Shown: piece by piece, positions 40,929 to 49,983 of the stretch
How positions within the stretch are numbered: the first letter of the stretch is position 1
Layout of the letters: every line of letters starts with the position of its first letter
From: Nocardia sp. XZ_19_385
GTDB lineage: Bacteria; Actinomycetota; Actinomycetes; Mycobacteriales; Mycobacteriaceae
NCBI RefSeq assembly: GCF_015355755.1
Contig: NZ_JACVEE010000003.1
Location: 310,001 to 374,000 of the forward strand
Direction of reading: 5' to 3'
Length of the DNA: 64,000 nt
The notes under the pieces: model-generated
Databases searched by the model: none
The model's input: only the letters and a program-made list of their open reading frames with translations
What the model was told of the DNA's origin: nothing
Made by a program: the position numbers and the translations under genes

Positions 40929-41636
40929 TCACAGCTGTGCGCCGGGTTTGAATACGCCCAGCGCGGCGGCGACGAGCACGCTGCCCCAGATCAGCCAGAC
41001 GTAGGGCAGGCAGCCGTCGATGCTGCGGCGCAGGGTGCGTTCCACGGTGTCGTCGGAACCGGTGGTCATCAGGGTGGTGAAGGCGGGGCCGAAGGGGCGC
41101 AACGTCATTCGGATGCCGAGGCCGGCGGCGATGGCGGCGGCGTAGAGCAGAGTCTTGATGCCGAGCCACTTCGGGTTGGTGGTCACGCCGAAGGGTTCGG
41201 TGGCGATGAGGGTGTAGATGCCGGTGCCCGCCATTCCCGCGATGACCGCCCATCGGATGGCGAGGTCGCCGCGCCGCACCATCGGGATCGCGCCGTGGAT
41301 GCGGTGCTGAATCACGGTGAGCGACAACCAGATCGCGGCGAGTAGCCATACCAATGCGATCGACCACCACGGGAACAGCGCGATGCCGAAGGCTTGCGCG
41401 CCATGTGGTTCCAGGGCCATCAGGGTGAGGCCGCTGGGCAGGAACAGCACCAGGCAGACCTTGGGGCCGAGATCCAGTCCGCTCATGATGGCCAGCGCGG
41501 TGGCGCGGGCGGCCGGCGTCTGCTTCGGATCGATGACGAAGCGGCTGGAATAGAACACGCCCAGATCGCCGCCCAGCCAGAACACGAACAACACCAGATG
41601 TAGCAGGATCCACCAGCCGTGCGGGTGCGGGCCCAT
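40929..41636 (-). CDS. Multi-pass membrane protein, CopD/DUF2269-like
   Basis: A 235-residue protein with about six to seven helices and His residues near the membrane (PHPHGWWILLHLVLFVFWLGGDLGVFYSSRFV, VIQHRIHGA), a pattern seen in membrane proteins of the CopD or heme-b-containing kind. If heme is bound, it could be an electron-transfer or sensing component. ATG 41636 has AGGAGA 6 bases upstream; the in-frame extension to 41720 crosses operators and is rejected. Converges with the IclR gene (6-base gap). Confidence 0.65.
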   Translation of the reverse strand: MGPHPHGWWILLHLVLFVFWLGGDLGVFYSSRFVIDPKQTPAARATALAIMSGLDLGPKVCLVLFLPSGLTLMALEPHGAQAFGIALFPWWSIALVWLLAAIWLSLTVIQHRIHGAIPMVRRGDLAIRWAVIAGMAGTGIYTLIATEPFGVTTNPKWLGIKTLLYAAAIAAGLGIRMTLRPFGPAFTTLMTTGSDDTVERTLRRSIDGCLPYVWLIWGSVLVAAALGVFKPGAQL

Positions 41637-41647
41637 GCGATTCTCCT

Positions 41648-41673
41648 GTTCTGCTGTGCGAAACGATGTTTCG
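41648..41673. promoter_or_regulatory. Composite operator, site 7
   Basis: GTTCTG-N5-CGAAAC-N3-GTTTCG; the inner palindrome is perfect, the outer half-site is weak. It lies 11 bases before the membrane protein start. Confidence 0.7.
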
Positions 41674-41701
41674 CGGCGTACGCTTCGCGCTAGTTTCACA
41701 T

Positions 41702-41727
41702 CGAAACGCTGTTTCCACAAACGAAAC
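41702..41727. promoter_or_regulatory. Composite operator, site 8 (reverse orientation)
   Basis: CGAAAC-N3-GTTTCC-N5-CGAAAC, all half-sites good, 22 bases before the secreted hydrolase start at 41750. A further GTTTCA at 41693 adds a fourth half-site. Confidence 0.82.
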
Positions 41728-41749
41728 GCTCGCTGAAGATCGGGGTCTC

Positions 41750-42649
41750 ATGCGTGCCTGCGCCTTGGCCATCGCCTGTTTCCTGTCCTTTGTTGTCATG
41801 CCCGCCGCCGCGGCTGAGCCGCCCGCGCCGCAGGTGCGGTCCACCGAGATCGGTATCGAGGGCGATGCCGCGACGGTCTGGTATCCCGCGGCTGTCGATC
41901 GGCGGGTGCCGGTTGTACTGCTCCTGCCCGGCGCCAACGTGCGCAAGCAGTACTACGCCGGATTCGCTTCCGCGCTGGCGGATTACGGGTTCGTGGTGGT
42001 GGTGCCCGAGCACTACCCGCTGCCGTTCCTCGGTTACTCGGTGCCCAGCGAGCATTTGCTGAACCGGGCCGTGGCCTGGGCGCGCGCGGAGGTCGCGAAC
42101 CCGGTTTCGCCGATCGGCGCTGTGCTGGATCCGGGCACGTTGCTGGTCGCCGGGCACTCCTACGGTGCCGCCACCGCGCTCTACGCCGCCGCCGATCGTT
42201 GCCAGCCGCCGTTCTGCTTCGGCCTGAGCTACCGGCGGCCGCCGGAGCTGCGGGCGATCGTCGGCCACGGGGCCAACACCACGGTCGGCGGATCAGTGGA
42301 TCCGGTTGCGGTGCAGGGTATTCCGGTGATGTTCATCAACGGCACCAACGACGGCGTCAGTGAACTGGCGGAAGCCTATGCGAGCTTTACGAGGCTGACC
42401 GGCGCACCCTCGTCGGCGTTCGTGAATCTGCTGGGCGCCAACCACTTCTGCCTGACCGACGAGAACAACCCGCCCGGCGCGGCACCGGATCCGCGGGTGC
42501 CGACCACGAGCTGGGGAGCTTCCATCGCCACCGCGGCCCGCTGGACCGCGATGTGGTTCCTGGCGCAGCTCGGCGACCGGGCGGCGCGGGACTATGTGTA
42601 TCGAGTTGGTCCGCAGCAGGATTCGGCTGTGCACGTCGAACTGCGATGA
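41750..42649 (+). CDS. Secreted alpha/beta hydrolase (DLH/chlorophyllase-like)
   Basis: A 299-residue exported hydrolase: signal peptide 1-22 (PAAAA|E), LLLPGANVRKQYYAGF (oxyanion region, 57-72), nucleophile Ser137 in GHSYGA, Asp in INGTNDG and His in GANHFCLTDENNPPGA. It belongs to a different branch from the three secreted paralogues at 14363, 17729 and 50662, and is nearer to the cytosolic enzyme at 24726 by the NHFxxxD segment. With composite operator site 8 in front, it should be induced with the pathway and cleave an ester outside the cell. Confidence 0.8.
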   Translation: MRACALAIACFLSFVVMPAAAAEPPAPQVRSTEIGIEGDAATVWYPAAVDRRVPVVLLLPGANVRKQYYAGFASALADYGFVVVVPEHYPLPFLGYSVPSEHLLNRAVAWARAEVANPVSPIGAVLDPGTLLVAGHSYGAATALYAAADRCQPPFCFGLSYRRPPELRAIVGHGANTTVGGSVDPVAVQGIPVMFINGTNDGVSELAEAYASFTRLTGAPSSAFVNLLGANHFCLTDENNPPGAAPDPRVPTTSWGASIATAARWTAMWFLAQLGDRAARDYVYRVGPQQDSAVHVELR

Positions 42650-42677
42650 ACTGCATCGGGTCTGGTAGCTTTCGCGC

Positions 42678-43184
42678 GTGAGCGAGATCCCCACCGCGGC
42701 CGACGAGGCGCGGTTCTGGAACCTGATCGAATCGGCGTGGGAGCGTGTCGGCCCCGAGTTGAACTTGCTTCGGCAAGGGTTGATCGGCCGGACGAGTGAC
42801 GACGATGGGCATGTCCTCGAGGGGCGTCTGAAGGAACTGCTGGGCGAATTGCAGGCGCTCTGCGAAGGGTCCAGCGCCGAAGAGTTGACCGCGCTGGACC
42901 GTGTGCTGGAGCGGAAGATGTATGACCTCGACCGTGCCGACGTTCACCAGGTCATCGGCGGGTCCGACGATGGTTTCCTGTATCGCCGCGGGTTTATCGT
43001 CGCGATGGGCCGAGACTTCTACGACGCCGTGACTGCTCGCCCGGAGACCGCGGTGCGGAGCGCGGAATGCGGTGCCATGGGCTATTTCTTCGCGCACCTG
43101 CACAACGATCGCTTCGGGAGCTTTCCGGCCACCGGCTCCCGGATCACCCGCGAGAGTATGTCGAATCCGGTCGGCTGGGCCTAG
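42678..43184 (+). CDS. DUF4240-like protein
   Basis: A 168-residue acidic helical protein with the pattern FWNLIESAWER at the start, then LDRVLERKMYDLDRADVHQVIGGSDDGFLYRRGFIVAMGRDFYDAV, which is characteristic of DUF4240. These proteins have no known role and are common in actinobacteria. GTG 42678 is the only sensible start. It follows the secreted hydrolase by 28 bases, and may be read through from it, but it is not an obvious pathway gene. Its end overlaps the convergent amidase by 4 bases. Confidence 0.7.
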   Translation: MSEIPTAADEARFWNLIESAWERVGPELNLLRQGLIGRTSDDDGHVLEGRLKELLGELQALCEGSSAEELTALDRVLERKMYDLDRADVHQVIGGSDDGFLYRRGFIVAMGRDFYDAVTARPETAVRSAECGAMGYFFAHLHNDRFGSFPATGSRITRESMSNPVGWA

Positions 43185-43798
43185 CGCAGGACTTTCAGCG
43201 CTGCCTCGAGGTCGATGACGTCGGCGTATTTGGCGTTGAGGTCGAAGAGGTTCGCCTCGTGCAGGCGCGGGTCGCGGTCGCCGCAGGCGTCGGCGACCAC
43301 CAGTGGGCGGAAGCCGTGCTGGAGCGCGTCGGTCGCGGTGGCGCGGACGCAACCGCTGGTGGTGAGGCCGGTGATCAGCAGGGTGTCGATACCGGCGGCG
43401 GTGAGGTTGGCCGCCAGGGCGGTGCCGTGGAAGGCGCTCGGATATTGCTTGGTGATCACGGATTCGCCGGGGAGCGGGGCCGGGTCTTCGAGGAAGTCGG
43501 CTAGGGGGTTGCCTTCCTCGAAGACGTCGAGGGTCGGCACTTTGCGGCGGAACAAGCCGCCCTCGCTGGTACCCGGGCGGTAGCTGACGCGGGTGAAGAG
43601 GACCGGATACCCCGCCTCTCGTGCCTGGTGAACGACCGTGGCGGCGGCACGCACCGCATCCTCCACCGGTGCGCGCAGCGGGGAGCTGTCCACCAGGTAG
43701 GCGGCGCAGACATCGATCACCAGCACGGCGGGGCGTTCGCCAGGTCCCAGGGGTGTGCCGTAGCCAGCGCTGCGCGCGTCCTCGGTGAGATCCTTCAT
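43181..43798 (-). CDS. Isochorismatase-family cysteine amidohydrolase (maleamate amidase-like)
   Basis: A 205-residue cysteine hydrolase with the full triad: Asp29 (VLVIDVCAAY), Lys117 (VITKQYPSAF) and Cys150 (LTTSGCVRATA). The family includes N-carbamoylsarcosine amidase and NicF, the maleamate amidohydrolase of nicotinate degradation. In that pathway the product maleate goes to a maleate isomerase, and this window has two isomerase-like genes, which favours an amidase acting on a (substituted) maleamate. It is 11 bases downstream of the CoA-transferase gene and cotranscribed with it. Confidence 0.82.
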   Translation of the reverse strand: MKDLTEDARSAGYGTPLGPGERPAVLVIDVCAAYLVDSSPLRAPVEDAVRAAATVVHQAREAGYPVLFTRVSYRPGTSEGGLFRRKVPTLDVFEEGNPLADFLEDPAPLPGESVITKQYPSAFHGTALAANLTAAGIDTLLITGLTTSGCVRATATDALQHGFRPLVVADACGDRDPRLHEANLFDLNAKYADVIDLEAALKVLR

Positions 43799-43809
43799 GC
43801 GAATTCCCT

Positions 43810-45024
43810 TCAGACGACGCCGGATTCGGCGAGTTTGGTGAGCTGGTCGGCGTCCAGGCCGAGTAGGCCGCAGTAGACGTCGGTGTTGTGCTGGCCCAGG
43901 TCGGGTCCGGCGTGCCGGATCGAGCCGGGAGTGGCGCTGAGTTTCGGGACCACGTTGTGCATGGGCAGCTCGCCGAATTCGGGATGGGCGATCTTCACTA
44001 TCGCCTCGCGGGCGGCGAAATGCGGGTCGGCGAACATGTCGCGCGCGGTGTAGATGCGCCCGGCCGGGACACCGGCGGCGTGCAGGCGTTCCAGTAGCTC
44101 CTCGGCGTCGGCGGTGGCGGTCCAGGCGGCGATCAGGTCGTCGAGTTCGGCCATTCGAGCGCCGCGTGCTGTGTGCGTGGAATACCTTGCGTCGGTTGCT
44201 AGTTCGGGGCGGCCCAGGACGCCGGCGAGCCGGGTGAACACGGTGTCCTGATTGGCGGCGATCAGGATCATGTCGCCGCCCGCTGTCGGATACACGTTGC
44301 TGGGCGCGACATTCGGCAGCACCGAGCCGGTGCGCTCGCGCTGATAACCGGTGATCGCGTACTCCGGCAGCAGCGATTCCATCATCGCCAGCACCGCCTC
44401 GTAGATGGCGGAGTCGACCAGTTGACCCTGTCCGGTGCGCTGGCGGTGGTGCACCGCAGCGAGGGTGCCGATGGTGGCGAAGACCGCGGCCAGTGAATCT
44501 CCGATCGAGATACCGGTGCGCGCCGGAGGATGATCGGGATCGCCTGTGGTGTAACGGATTCCGCCCATCGCCTCACCGATGGACCCGTACCCGGCGCGCG
44601 GGGCGTACGGCCCGGTCTGGCCGTAGCCGGTGACCCGCGTCATGATCAACCCCGGATTGCTTTCGCGCAGCTGTTCGTAACCGAGGCCCCAGCGCTCCAT
44701 CGTGCCCGGCCGGAAATTCTCGATGACGATATCGGCCTGCGCGATGAGTTCCCGTGCCAGCCTTTGCCCTTCGGGATCGCGCAGGTTGCACGTCACCGAC
44801 TTCTTGTTGCGCGCGACCACCGGCCACCACAGCGACTTGCCCTGCGACTGTTCCCGGCCCCACTGCCGCATCGGATCTCCACTGCCCGGGCTTTCGAGTT
44901 TGATCACCTCGGCCCCGAAATCGCCGAGCAGCTGTCCGCAGAACGGCCCGGCCAGCAACTGGCCCATCTCGATCACCCGGAGATCGGCCAGCGGTCCGGT
45001 CGATGTGGTTGTGCCAGTGGGCAT
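43810..45024 (-). CDS. CaiB/BaiF-family CoA transferase 1
   Basis: A 404-residue class III CoA transferase: VIEMGQLLAGPFCGQLLGDFGAEVIKLESPGSGDPMR, VTCNLRDPEGQRLARELIAQADIVIENFRPGTMERWGLGYEQL, and the catalytic Asp region TGISIGDSLAAVFATIGTL. It moves CoA from a donor such as succinyl-CoA to a carboxylic acid, here probably a dicarboxylate. ATG 45024 has GGAG 9 bases upstream; an open in-frame extension to 45720 runs back through the operator and the divergent gene and is not used. Composite operator site 9 lies between it and the HMG-CoA lyase-like gene. Confidence 0.88.
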   Translation of the reverse strand: MPTGTTTSTGPLADLRVIEMGQLLAGPFCGQLLGDFGAEVIKLESPGSGDPMRQWGREQSQGKSLWWPVVARNKKSVTCNLRDPEGQRLARELIAQADIVIENFRPGTMERWGLGYEQLRESNPGLIMTRVTGYGQTGPYAPRAGYGSIGEAMGGIRYTTGDPDHPPARTGISIGDSLAAVFATIGTLAAVHHRQRTGQGQLVDSAIYEAVLAMMESLLPEYAITGYQRERTGSVLPNVAPSNVYPTAGGDMILIAANQDTVFTRLAGVLGRPELATDARYSTHTARGARMAELDDLIAAWTATADAEELLERLHAAGVPAGRIYTARDMFADPHFAAREAIVKIAHPEFGELPMHNVVPKLSATPGSIRHAGPDLGQHNTDVYCGLLGLDADQLTKLAESGVV

Positions 45025-45057
45025 GTGGATTCTCCATCCTGCGAAGCGCGGCAAACT

Positions 45058-45083
45058 GGATACACTGTATCCCTGAGTGAAAC
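45058..45083. promoter_or_regulatory. Composite operator, site 9 (variant half-sites)
   Basis: GGATAC-N3-GTATCC-N5-TGAAAC. The inner 15 bases form a perfect palindrome, and the geometry is that of the other sites, but GAAAC is GATAC in the inner arms. It sits between two divergent genes. Confidence 0.6.
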
Positions 45084-45105
45084 AGCACGGCAAGACGGAG
45101 GTACG

Positions 45106-46005
45106 GTGGACATAACGCTGATGGAGGTCGCCCCGCGCGACGGTCTGCAGAACGAGCCGGAGATGATCGCGACAGCGGATAAGATCCGGCTGATCGAGCG
45201 GTCCATCGAGGCGGGGATCCGGCGGATCGAGGCCGTGAGTTTCGTGAATCCGCAACGGGTTCCGCAAATGGCCGATGCCGAGGCTGTGCTGGCGGGAGTG
45301 CCGCGCGTGCCCGGCGTTTCCTATGCCGGGCTGGTGTTCAACGATCGGGGACTGGATCGCGCGCTGGCCGCGGGGGTCGACGAGATCAATGTCGTTGTGG
45401 TGGCGACGGATACGTTCAGTCAGCGCAACCAAGGCTGCACGACCGCCGAAGGCATCGAACGCTGGCGTGCGCTCGCCGAGCGTGCCGCAGCGGCCGGCCT
45501 GTACCGCACCGTCACCATCGCCGCCGCCTTCGGCTGCCCCTTCGAAGGCGAGGTAGCTCCCGCCTCGGTCCTGGACCTGGTCCGCTCGGTCGCCGAAGCC
45601 GAACCCGACGAGATCGCCCTCGCCGACACCATCGGCGTAGGCACTCCCGACCGCGTGCGCACCCTCGTCACCGGCGCCGCCGCCTTGTCTCCTTCGGCAA
45701 CCCTGCGCTGCCACTTCCACAACACCCGAAACACCGGCTACGCCAACGCGATCGCGGCGGTGGATGCGGGCGCTCGCGTTCTCGACGCCAGCACCGGCGG
45801 CATCGGCGGTTGCCCCTTCGCTCCCGCCGCGACAGGCAACATCGCGACCGAGGATCTGCTCTACATGCTCGACCGGATGGGCCTGAGCACCGGTGTCACG
45901 GCGCAGCAGGTGTGCGAGACCGGGCAGTGGCTGGGCGGGCTACTAGGAAAGCCGGTGTCTGCGCTTTTGGGCCGGGCCGGTCCGTTTCCGGCGCATCCGG
46001 GGTGA
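45106..46005 (+). CDS. Hydroxymethylglutaryl-CoA lyase-like protein
   Basis: A 299-residue DRE-TIM metallolyase: DITLMEVAPRDGLQNEP with the metal and substrate Arg-Asp, SFVNPQRVPQMADAEAV, ATDTFSQRNQGCT, CHFHNTRNTGYANAIAAVDAG and GGIGGCPFAPAATGNIATEDLLYML with the catalytic Cys loop. The family cleaves 3-hydroxy-3-methylglutaryl-CoA, but relatives act on other branched 3-hydroxyacyl-CoAs. No leucine catabolic genes surround it, so it may act on a branched product of this pathway. GTG 45106 has GGAGG 4 bases upstream. Confidence 0.87.
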   Translation: MDITLMEVAPRDGLQNEPEMIATADKIRLIERSIEAGIRRIEAVSFVNPQRVPQMADAEAVLAGVPRVPGVSYAGLVFNDRGLDRALAAGVDEINVVVVATDTFSQRNQGCTTAEGIERWRALAERAAAAGLYRTVTIAAAFGCPFEGEVAPASVLDLVRSVAEAEPDEIALADTIGVGTPDRVRTLVTGAAALSPSATLRCHFHNTRNTGYANAIAAVDAGARVLDASTGGIGGCPFAPAATGNIATEDLLYMLDRMGLSTGVTAQQVCETGQWLGGLLGKPVSALLGRAGPFPAHPG

Positions 46006-46059
46006 CGGCTGGGCTCGTGCAAACGGGACTGCCCCGGCGCGTGTTCATGCAGCACCAAG

Positions 46060-46548
46060 CTAGCGTGTATCGAGCAAGGCCAGCAGTTGTTCGGTGTGGC
46101 CCGGGAGCTCCGAAGCGGCGAGGCCGGTGATCAGATCTCGAAGCGGCAGCGGCTGATCCACCAGCAGCGTGCTGGCGGAGAGGAGCCGAGCCGGCACCAG
46201 GGTGTCGAGCTCTGGGTCGCTCAGCGCTGGGCTGCCGAAACCACACAGCAGCTCGGCTTGTCGCTGCACGCGATCGCGCAGCCCCGCGCTGTCTCCCGTG
46301 AGTTCGATGACGCGGCCGATGGTCCAGGTGTCCTGGGCGAAACGATTGTCATAGGTCGTATGTGCCCCGGCTGCGACGGCGGAGGCGGCGGCGATGGTCA
46401 TGGCGGTGACGAGACTGACGTGACTCAGGATCTGGTCCGCGTTCCATTCGCCCGGCGCGGGGTCGCGCGTCGTCTTCGAATCAGCCACTGTGGCAGCGGC
46501 TTCCAGCAGTACGCGGTACGCGTCGCGCAGCGCGGTGGTGTCGAGCAT
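46060..46548 (-). CDS. DinB/mycothiol-dependent isomerase-like helical protein
   Basis: A 162-residue four-helix-bundle protein with DAYRVLLEAAATV, EWNADQILSHVSLVTAMTIAAASAVAAG (His in helix 2) and a C-terminal DLITGLAASELPGHTEQLLALL. The helix pattern and spaced His residues match the DinB/maleylpyruvate isomerase N-terminal family, which uses metal and mycothiol in actinobacteria. Function unknown. GAGGAG lies before ATG 46548. It lies downstream of the ArsR-SRPBCC gene in the same direction. Confidence 0.65.
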   Translation of the reverse strand: MLDTTALRDAYRVLLEAAATVADSKTTRDPAPGEWNADQILSHVSLVTAMTIAAASAVAAGAHTTYDNRFAQDTWTIGRVIELTGDSAGLRDRVQRQAELLCGFGSPALSDPELDTLVPARLLSASTLLVDQPLPLRDLITGLAASELPGHTEQLLALLDTR

Positions 46549-46573
46549 GGTGGCTCCTCGTGGTGTGGGGGTC

Positions 46574-47347
46574 TCAGGCGTGTGCCCGCGACATCTCCCA
46601 TGGGGCTTGCGGCAGTACGTCGCCTGTCTCCAGTAGCGATTTGAGGTTGGCGAGCACGGCCGGCCACCCGCTCGAAATGCCCTGCAGCATATCCTGATTC
46701 GGCAGGTTCTCATGGGTGACGGTGAGCCGCACGATGTCTTGATGGGTTTCGATGAGGAACGTGACCACCGAGGGCTCCCGGTCGGCCCCAACGGAATCCT
46801 CGAACGTGATCACCAAGCGAGTCGGCGGCTCGGTTTCCAGCACCTTCCCGACAACATCGACAACCCCCGACCCATCGGCCCGCCGATGCTCCCAGCTCGA
46901 ACCCGGCTGCCAGTCCGAAACGTTCTCGTGCCCCCAGAATCGGGCGGTGACATCGGCCTGGGTCAGCGCCTGCCAGACCTGTTCCGCGCTCGCGCGGATG
47001 TAGGTGACGTAAACGTAATTGGGCATAGTCGTATTCATAGCGAACTCCTCAGCTTGCTTCTTGATAGCGCCGATCACGTCCAGGCGGGGCCTGTCGAAAA
47101 CGGAGATCCAGCGCTGTTCGATGTCATGAATCGGCGCCGGATTGATGAAATGAACCCGCTCCCGCCCCCGCCGCAACACACTGACGAGCCCGGCCTGCTC
47201 GAGTATGTCCAGATGCTGCGTAAGCGACTGCCGCGCCATCTCCACCCGCTCACACAACTCCCGCAACGTCTGCCCGTCGTGCTCGCGCAGGCGATCCAGC
47301 AGTAGCCGCCGCGTCGAATCGGCAAGCGCCTTGAACACCACGTCCAT
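46574..47347 (-). CDS. ArsR-type HTH fused to an SRPBCC (AHSA1) domain
   Basis: A 257-residue fusion. Residues 1-95 are an ArsR winged helix (VFKALADSTRRLLLDRLREHDGQTLRELCERVEMARQSLTQHLDILEQAGLVSVLRRGRERV in two pieces), lacking the metal-binding Cys set. Residues about 105-257 are an AHSA1/Aha1-like START domain (YVYVTYIRASAEQVWQALTQADVTARFWGHE...WQPGSSWEH). This fusion is frequent in actinobacteria and may sense a ligand through the second domain. ATG 47347 starts the HTH; a longer frame upstream has no ribosome site. Confidence 0.82.
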   Translation of the reverse strand: MDVVFKALADSTRRLLLDRLREHDGQTLRELCERVEMARQSLTQHLDILEQAGLVSVLRRGRERVHFINPAPIHDIEQRWISVFDRPRLDVIGAIKKQAEEFAMNTTMPNYVYVTYIRASAEQVWQALTQADVTARFWGHENVSDWQPGSSWEHRRADGSGVVDVVGKVLETEPPTRLVITFEDSVGADREPSVVTFLIETHQDIVRLTVTHENLPNQDMLQGISSGWPAVLANLKSLLETGDVLPQAPWEMSRAHA

Positions 47348-48492
47348 CTCGGGTTCCGATCGCACCTGCAAATCATGCAGGTGATTACCTGCATATGTCA
47401 ACAGGGCGGGACCATGGGGTTTAGCGGGGGAGTTGTCTTCGAAGATCCTCGAAGCGCAAGGCGAGCGGGCTGCCATCGAGCGTTCGTACGAATCTGTGGC
47501 AGGTAATCCCGGTAGGACCCCAACGCAACCAGCATCTTGGGGTTGCGACCCCAGGCCACAGTGCTAACAGCGGACGCGCAGCACAGGCTGCGCCTCCCCG
47601 GCTCACATCTAGAGAGATCTACAACGACCGTGGATTGCCCGCATCGTTTGGAGAGTGTTCCCTCTGGGCGCCTGCAGGCTGCTGGCGGATTCGCACTTGG
47701 AAGAGCTGATGTAGGTAGGCGCGCGCCTGCAGGCTGGTGGCGGTTTGCGGCCTGCGGTGTGGCGTTGGTGGTGTGGTCGCACGGTCGGGGCCGGTTGGTA
47801 TCTGGGAGGTCGCCTAGCGACACGCCGCGTGGTGCCCGTTAGATGGCCCGCTTCCCCACGCGCCCGCGAGGTGGTGCCCGTTCGGTAACCCGACTGCCGA
47901 CTGGTTTCGGCGCGTCCCGCAGGGTGGTGGCGGATGTCGTGGATTCCGAACTGGCGGTGTGTCGTTGCTGGTGCGGGCGTATGGCGGTGGCCGGTTCGTA
48001 TCTGGGAGGTCGCTTGCGCAAGCCCGCGCGGAATCCGTCAGATGGGCGCTTCTGGCATGCCTACGCGAGGTGGTGACCGCGCAGTACCCGGCATAGGGTC
48101 GGCTTCGGTGCGTCCGCAGGGTGGCGGCGGTTGAGGATCGGACAAACCTCCCGGACAAAGGCGGTCCAGAGGGTGCTGTGGTCCAGAGATCTTGCCCAAC
48201 CATGCTGGGCACGTTGACAGCCCTACCGGACTTACCCCTCACCTTTGGTGCGGAGGCTCGGTTCGGTCCTCGGTTACCCGGCTGTGGTCCGGTCCAAAAC
48301 ATTCCAAAAAGACAGAAAAGAGAATCGGTGCGGATGAACAGCTTCAGAGGCACTGTGGAGACAAACCGAAACAGTCGTATCACGTAACACATTGTGCAGC
48401 AGTGACTTTCGATCGCGTGTCCAGTGTGAAGAGATCGAATTCAGACCCGATTTTCGATAGCTATCCGCTGTGAACGGCGATAGAATTCACAC
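47348..48492. repeat. Gene-free stretch with diverged direct repeats
   Basis: No convincing gene. Between about 47650 and 48120 a segment with GGTATCTGGGAGGTCGC (near 47797) recurs as CGTATCTGGGAGGTCGC (near 47997), about 200 bases apart, with flanking matches (GGTGGCGG, CTGCAGGCTG). The last 370 bases before the HNH gene are AT-richer than the rest and may hold its promoter; nothing specific was recognised there. Confidence 0.5.
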
Positions 48493-49983
48493 ATGCGTTC
48501 GACCAGCCAAGCGGTATCAGAACAGCGGGTCACCGACCCGCTACTGACCGCCGCCACCGACCTCACCGCCACCACGGTGACGCTGCTCTCGGATGAGGCG
48601 GTGCTCGAAGCGATGCGCGAGCTCGAACGCGCCCGGCGGGTGTTGGATTCCTTCGCCCACAAACTGATCGTGCGCGCCACCGAAGGCGGACTCCCCGCCC
48701 GCACCGGTGCCGGAACCACGAAGAAACTGCTGATCCAGACTTTGCGGATCTCCCATGCCGACGCCGCCGCCCGCATCGCCGCCGCGACGAGTCTTGGTGT
48801 GTGGCATGACATCCCGGGCGAGGAGATGCAGCCCCGGCACCCGGCGACTGCTGCCGCGCAAGCCGAAGGCGAGATCTCTGCTGATCACGCGCGGGAGATC
48901 GCGAAAGTGTTGAAGCGTGTCCCCGGTTCGACCGCGAATGCTGATTTCGAAGCCGCCGAACAGATCCTGGCCACCGCCGCCCGCGCTGTGATGCCTGAAG
49001 ACCTCACCAACATCGGCCGCGACATCCTGGCACGCCTCGACCCCGATGGCAGCCTCACCAACGACACCGACCGCCAACGCCAACGCGCCCTGCGCATCGG
49101 TCGCCAACGCGCGGACGGCATGTCGGCGATCAGCGGCGACATCACCCCCACCCTGCGCGCCCTCCTCGAACCAGTCCTCGCGAAACTCGGACGCCCGGGC
49201 ATGAACAACCCCGACGACCCCGAAAGCCCTTCCGGCAATATCGAACACATCGACCGGGAAGTGCTCGACGCGGCCGCCAAACGTGACACCCGCAGCGCCG
49301 CGCAACGCACCCACGACGCGTTGGTCGCGCTGTTGTCGCCGGGCACCGACCCCGCCAACCTGGGAACCCATCGCGGACTGCCTGTCTCGACGATCCTGTC
49401 GATCAACATCGAGGACATCGAAAATGCTGCCGGAGTCGCCACCACCGCGACCGGGGGCACGGTCCCGATCGGGGAAGCGTTGAAGCTGGCCGAACAGGCG
49501 TTGCCGTGGCTCATGGTTTTCGACCATGCCGGGGTGCCACTGCATTTGGGTCGTACCAAACGCCTCGCCAGCCCCGGTCAACGATTGGCGTTGATCGCTG
49601 CCCTGCGTGGTTGCACCCGCCCCGGCTGCGACGCACCGGCAAGTCTTTGCGCGGTCCACCACGTCACCGACTGGAACAAAAACGGCAACACCGACATCGA
49701 CAACGAAACCTTGGCCTGCGACCGCTGCCACGCCCTGGTCCACGACGGACCCGGCGGCTGGAAAACCGTTGTCCTCGGACCAGGCTCGGAGTATCAGGGT
49801 CGGACCGGATGGATCGCACCATCTCACATCGACCCCACCCGAACACCCCGGATCAACCACCGCCACCATGCCAGCGAACTACTCGCCGAAACACTCGCAC
49901 GCATCCATGAGGGTAGAGAACAGGACCGCGAACAACGCCGACGCTGGTCCCATGATTTAGCGCCGGACAAACCCGCCGCTTGA
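48493..49983 (+). CDS. 13E12-family HNH endonuclease protein (DUF222)
   Basis: A 496-residue protein of the 13E12 repeat family widespread in mycobacteria and nocardiae. The DUF222 part is in the first two thirds (LERARRVLDSFAHKLIVRATEG, GEISADHAREIAKVLKRVP), and the HNH nuclease motif is near residue 375 (RGCTRPGCDAPASLCAVHHVTDW, then LACDRCHALVHDG, with zinc Cys pairs). Possibly a mobile or homing-type nuclease; function in the host is not established. Its promoter region is AT-rich relative to neighbours. The last third of the gene is echoed in decayed form downstream. Confidence 0.88.
   Translation: MRSTSQAVSEQRVTDPLLTAATDLTATTVTLLSDEAVLEAMRELERARRVLDSFAHKLIVRATEGGLPARTGAGTTKKLLIQTLRISHADAAARIAAATSLGVWHDIPGEEMQPRHPATAAAQAEGEISADHAREIAKVLKRVPGSTANADFEAAEQILATAARAVMPEDLTNIGRDILARLDPDGSLTNDTDRQRQRALRIGRQRADGMSAISGDITPTLRALLEPVLAKLGRPGMNNPDDPESPSGNIEHIDREVLDAAAKRDTRSAAQRTHDALVALLSPGTDPANLGTHRGLPVSTILSINIEDIENAAGVATTATGGTVPIGEALKLAEQALPWLMVFDHAGVPLHLGRTKRLASPGQRLALIAALRGCTRPGCDAPASLCAVHHVTDWNKNGNTDIDNETLACDRCHALVHDGPGGWKTVVLGPGSEYQGRTGWIAPSHIDPTRTPRINHRHHASELLAETLARIHEGREQDREQRRRWSHDLAPDKPAA

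Noticed and set aside
43810..45720. 636-codon version of CoA transferase 1
   Set aside because: The extra N-terminus runs through operator site 9 and antisense to the divergent lyase gene; family proteins start at the ATG with a ribosome site at 45024.
45106..46005. Leucine degradation locus, because of an HMG-CoA lyase-like gene
   Set aside because: No isovaleryl-CoA dehydrogenase or methylcrotonyl-CoA carboxylase genes nearby, and the gene shares operator geometry with the pigment-type regulon.
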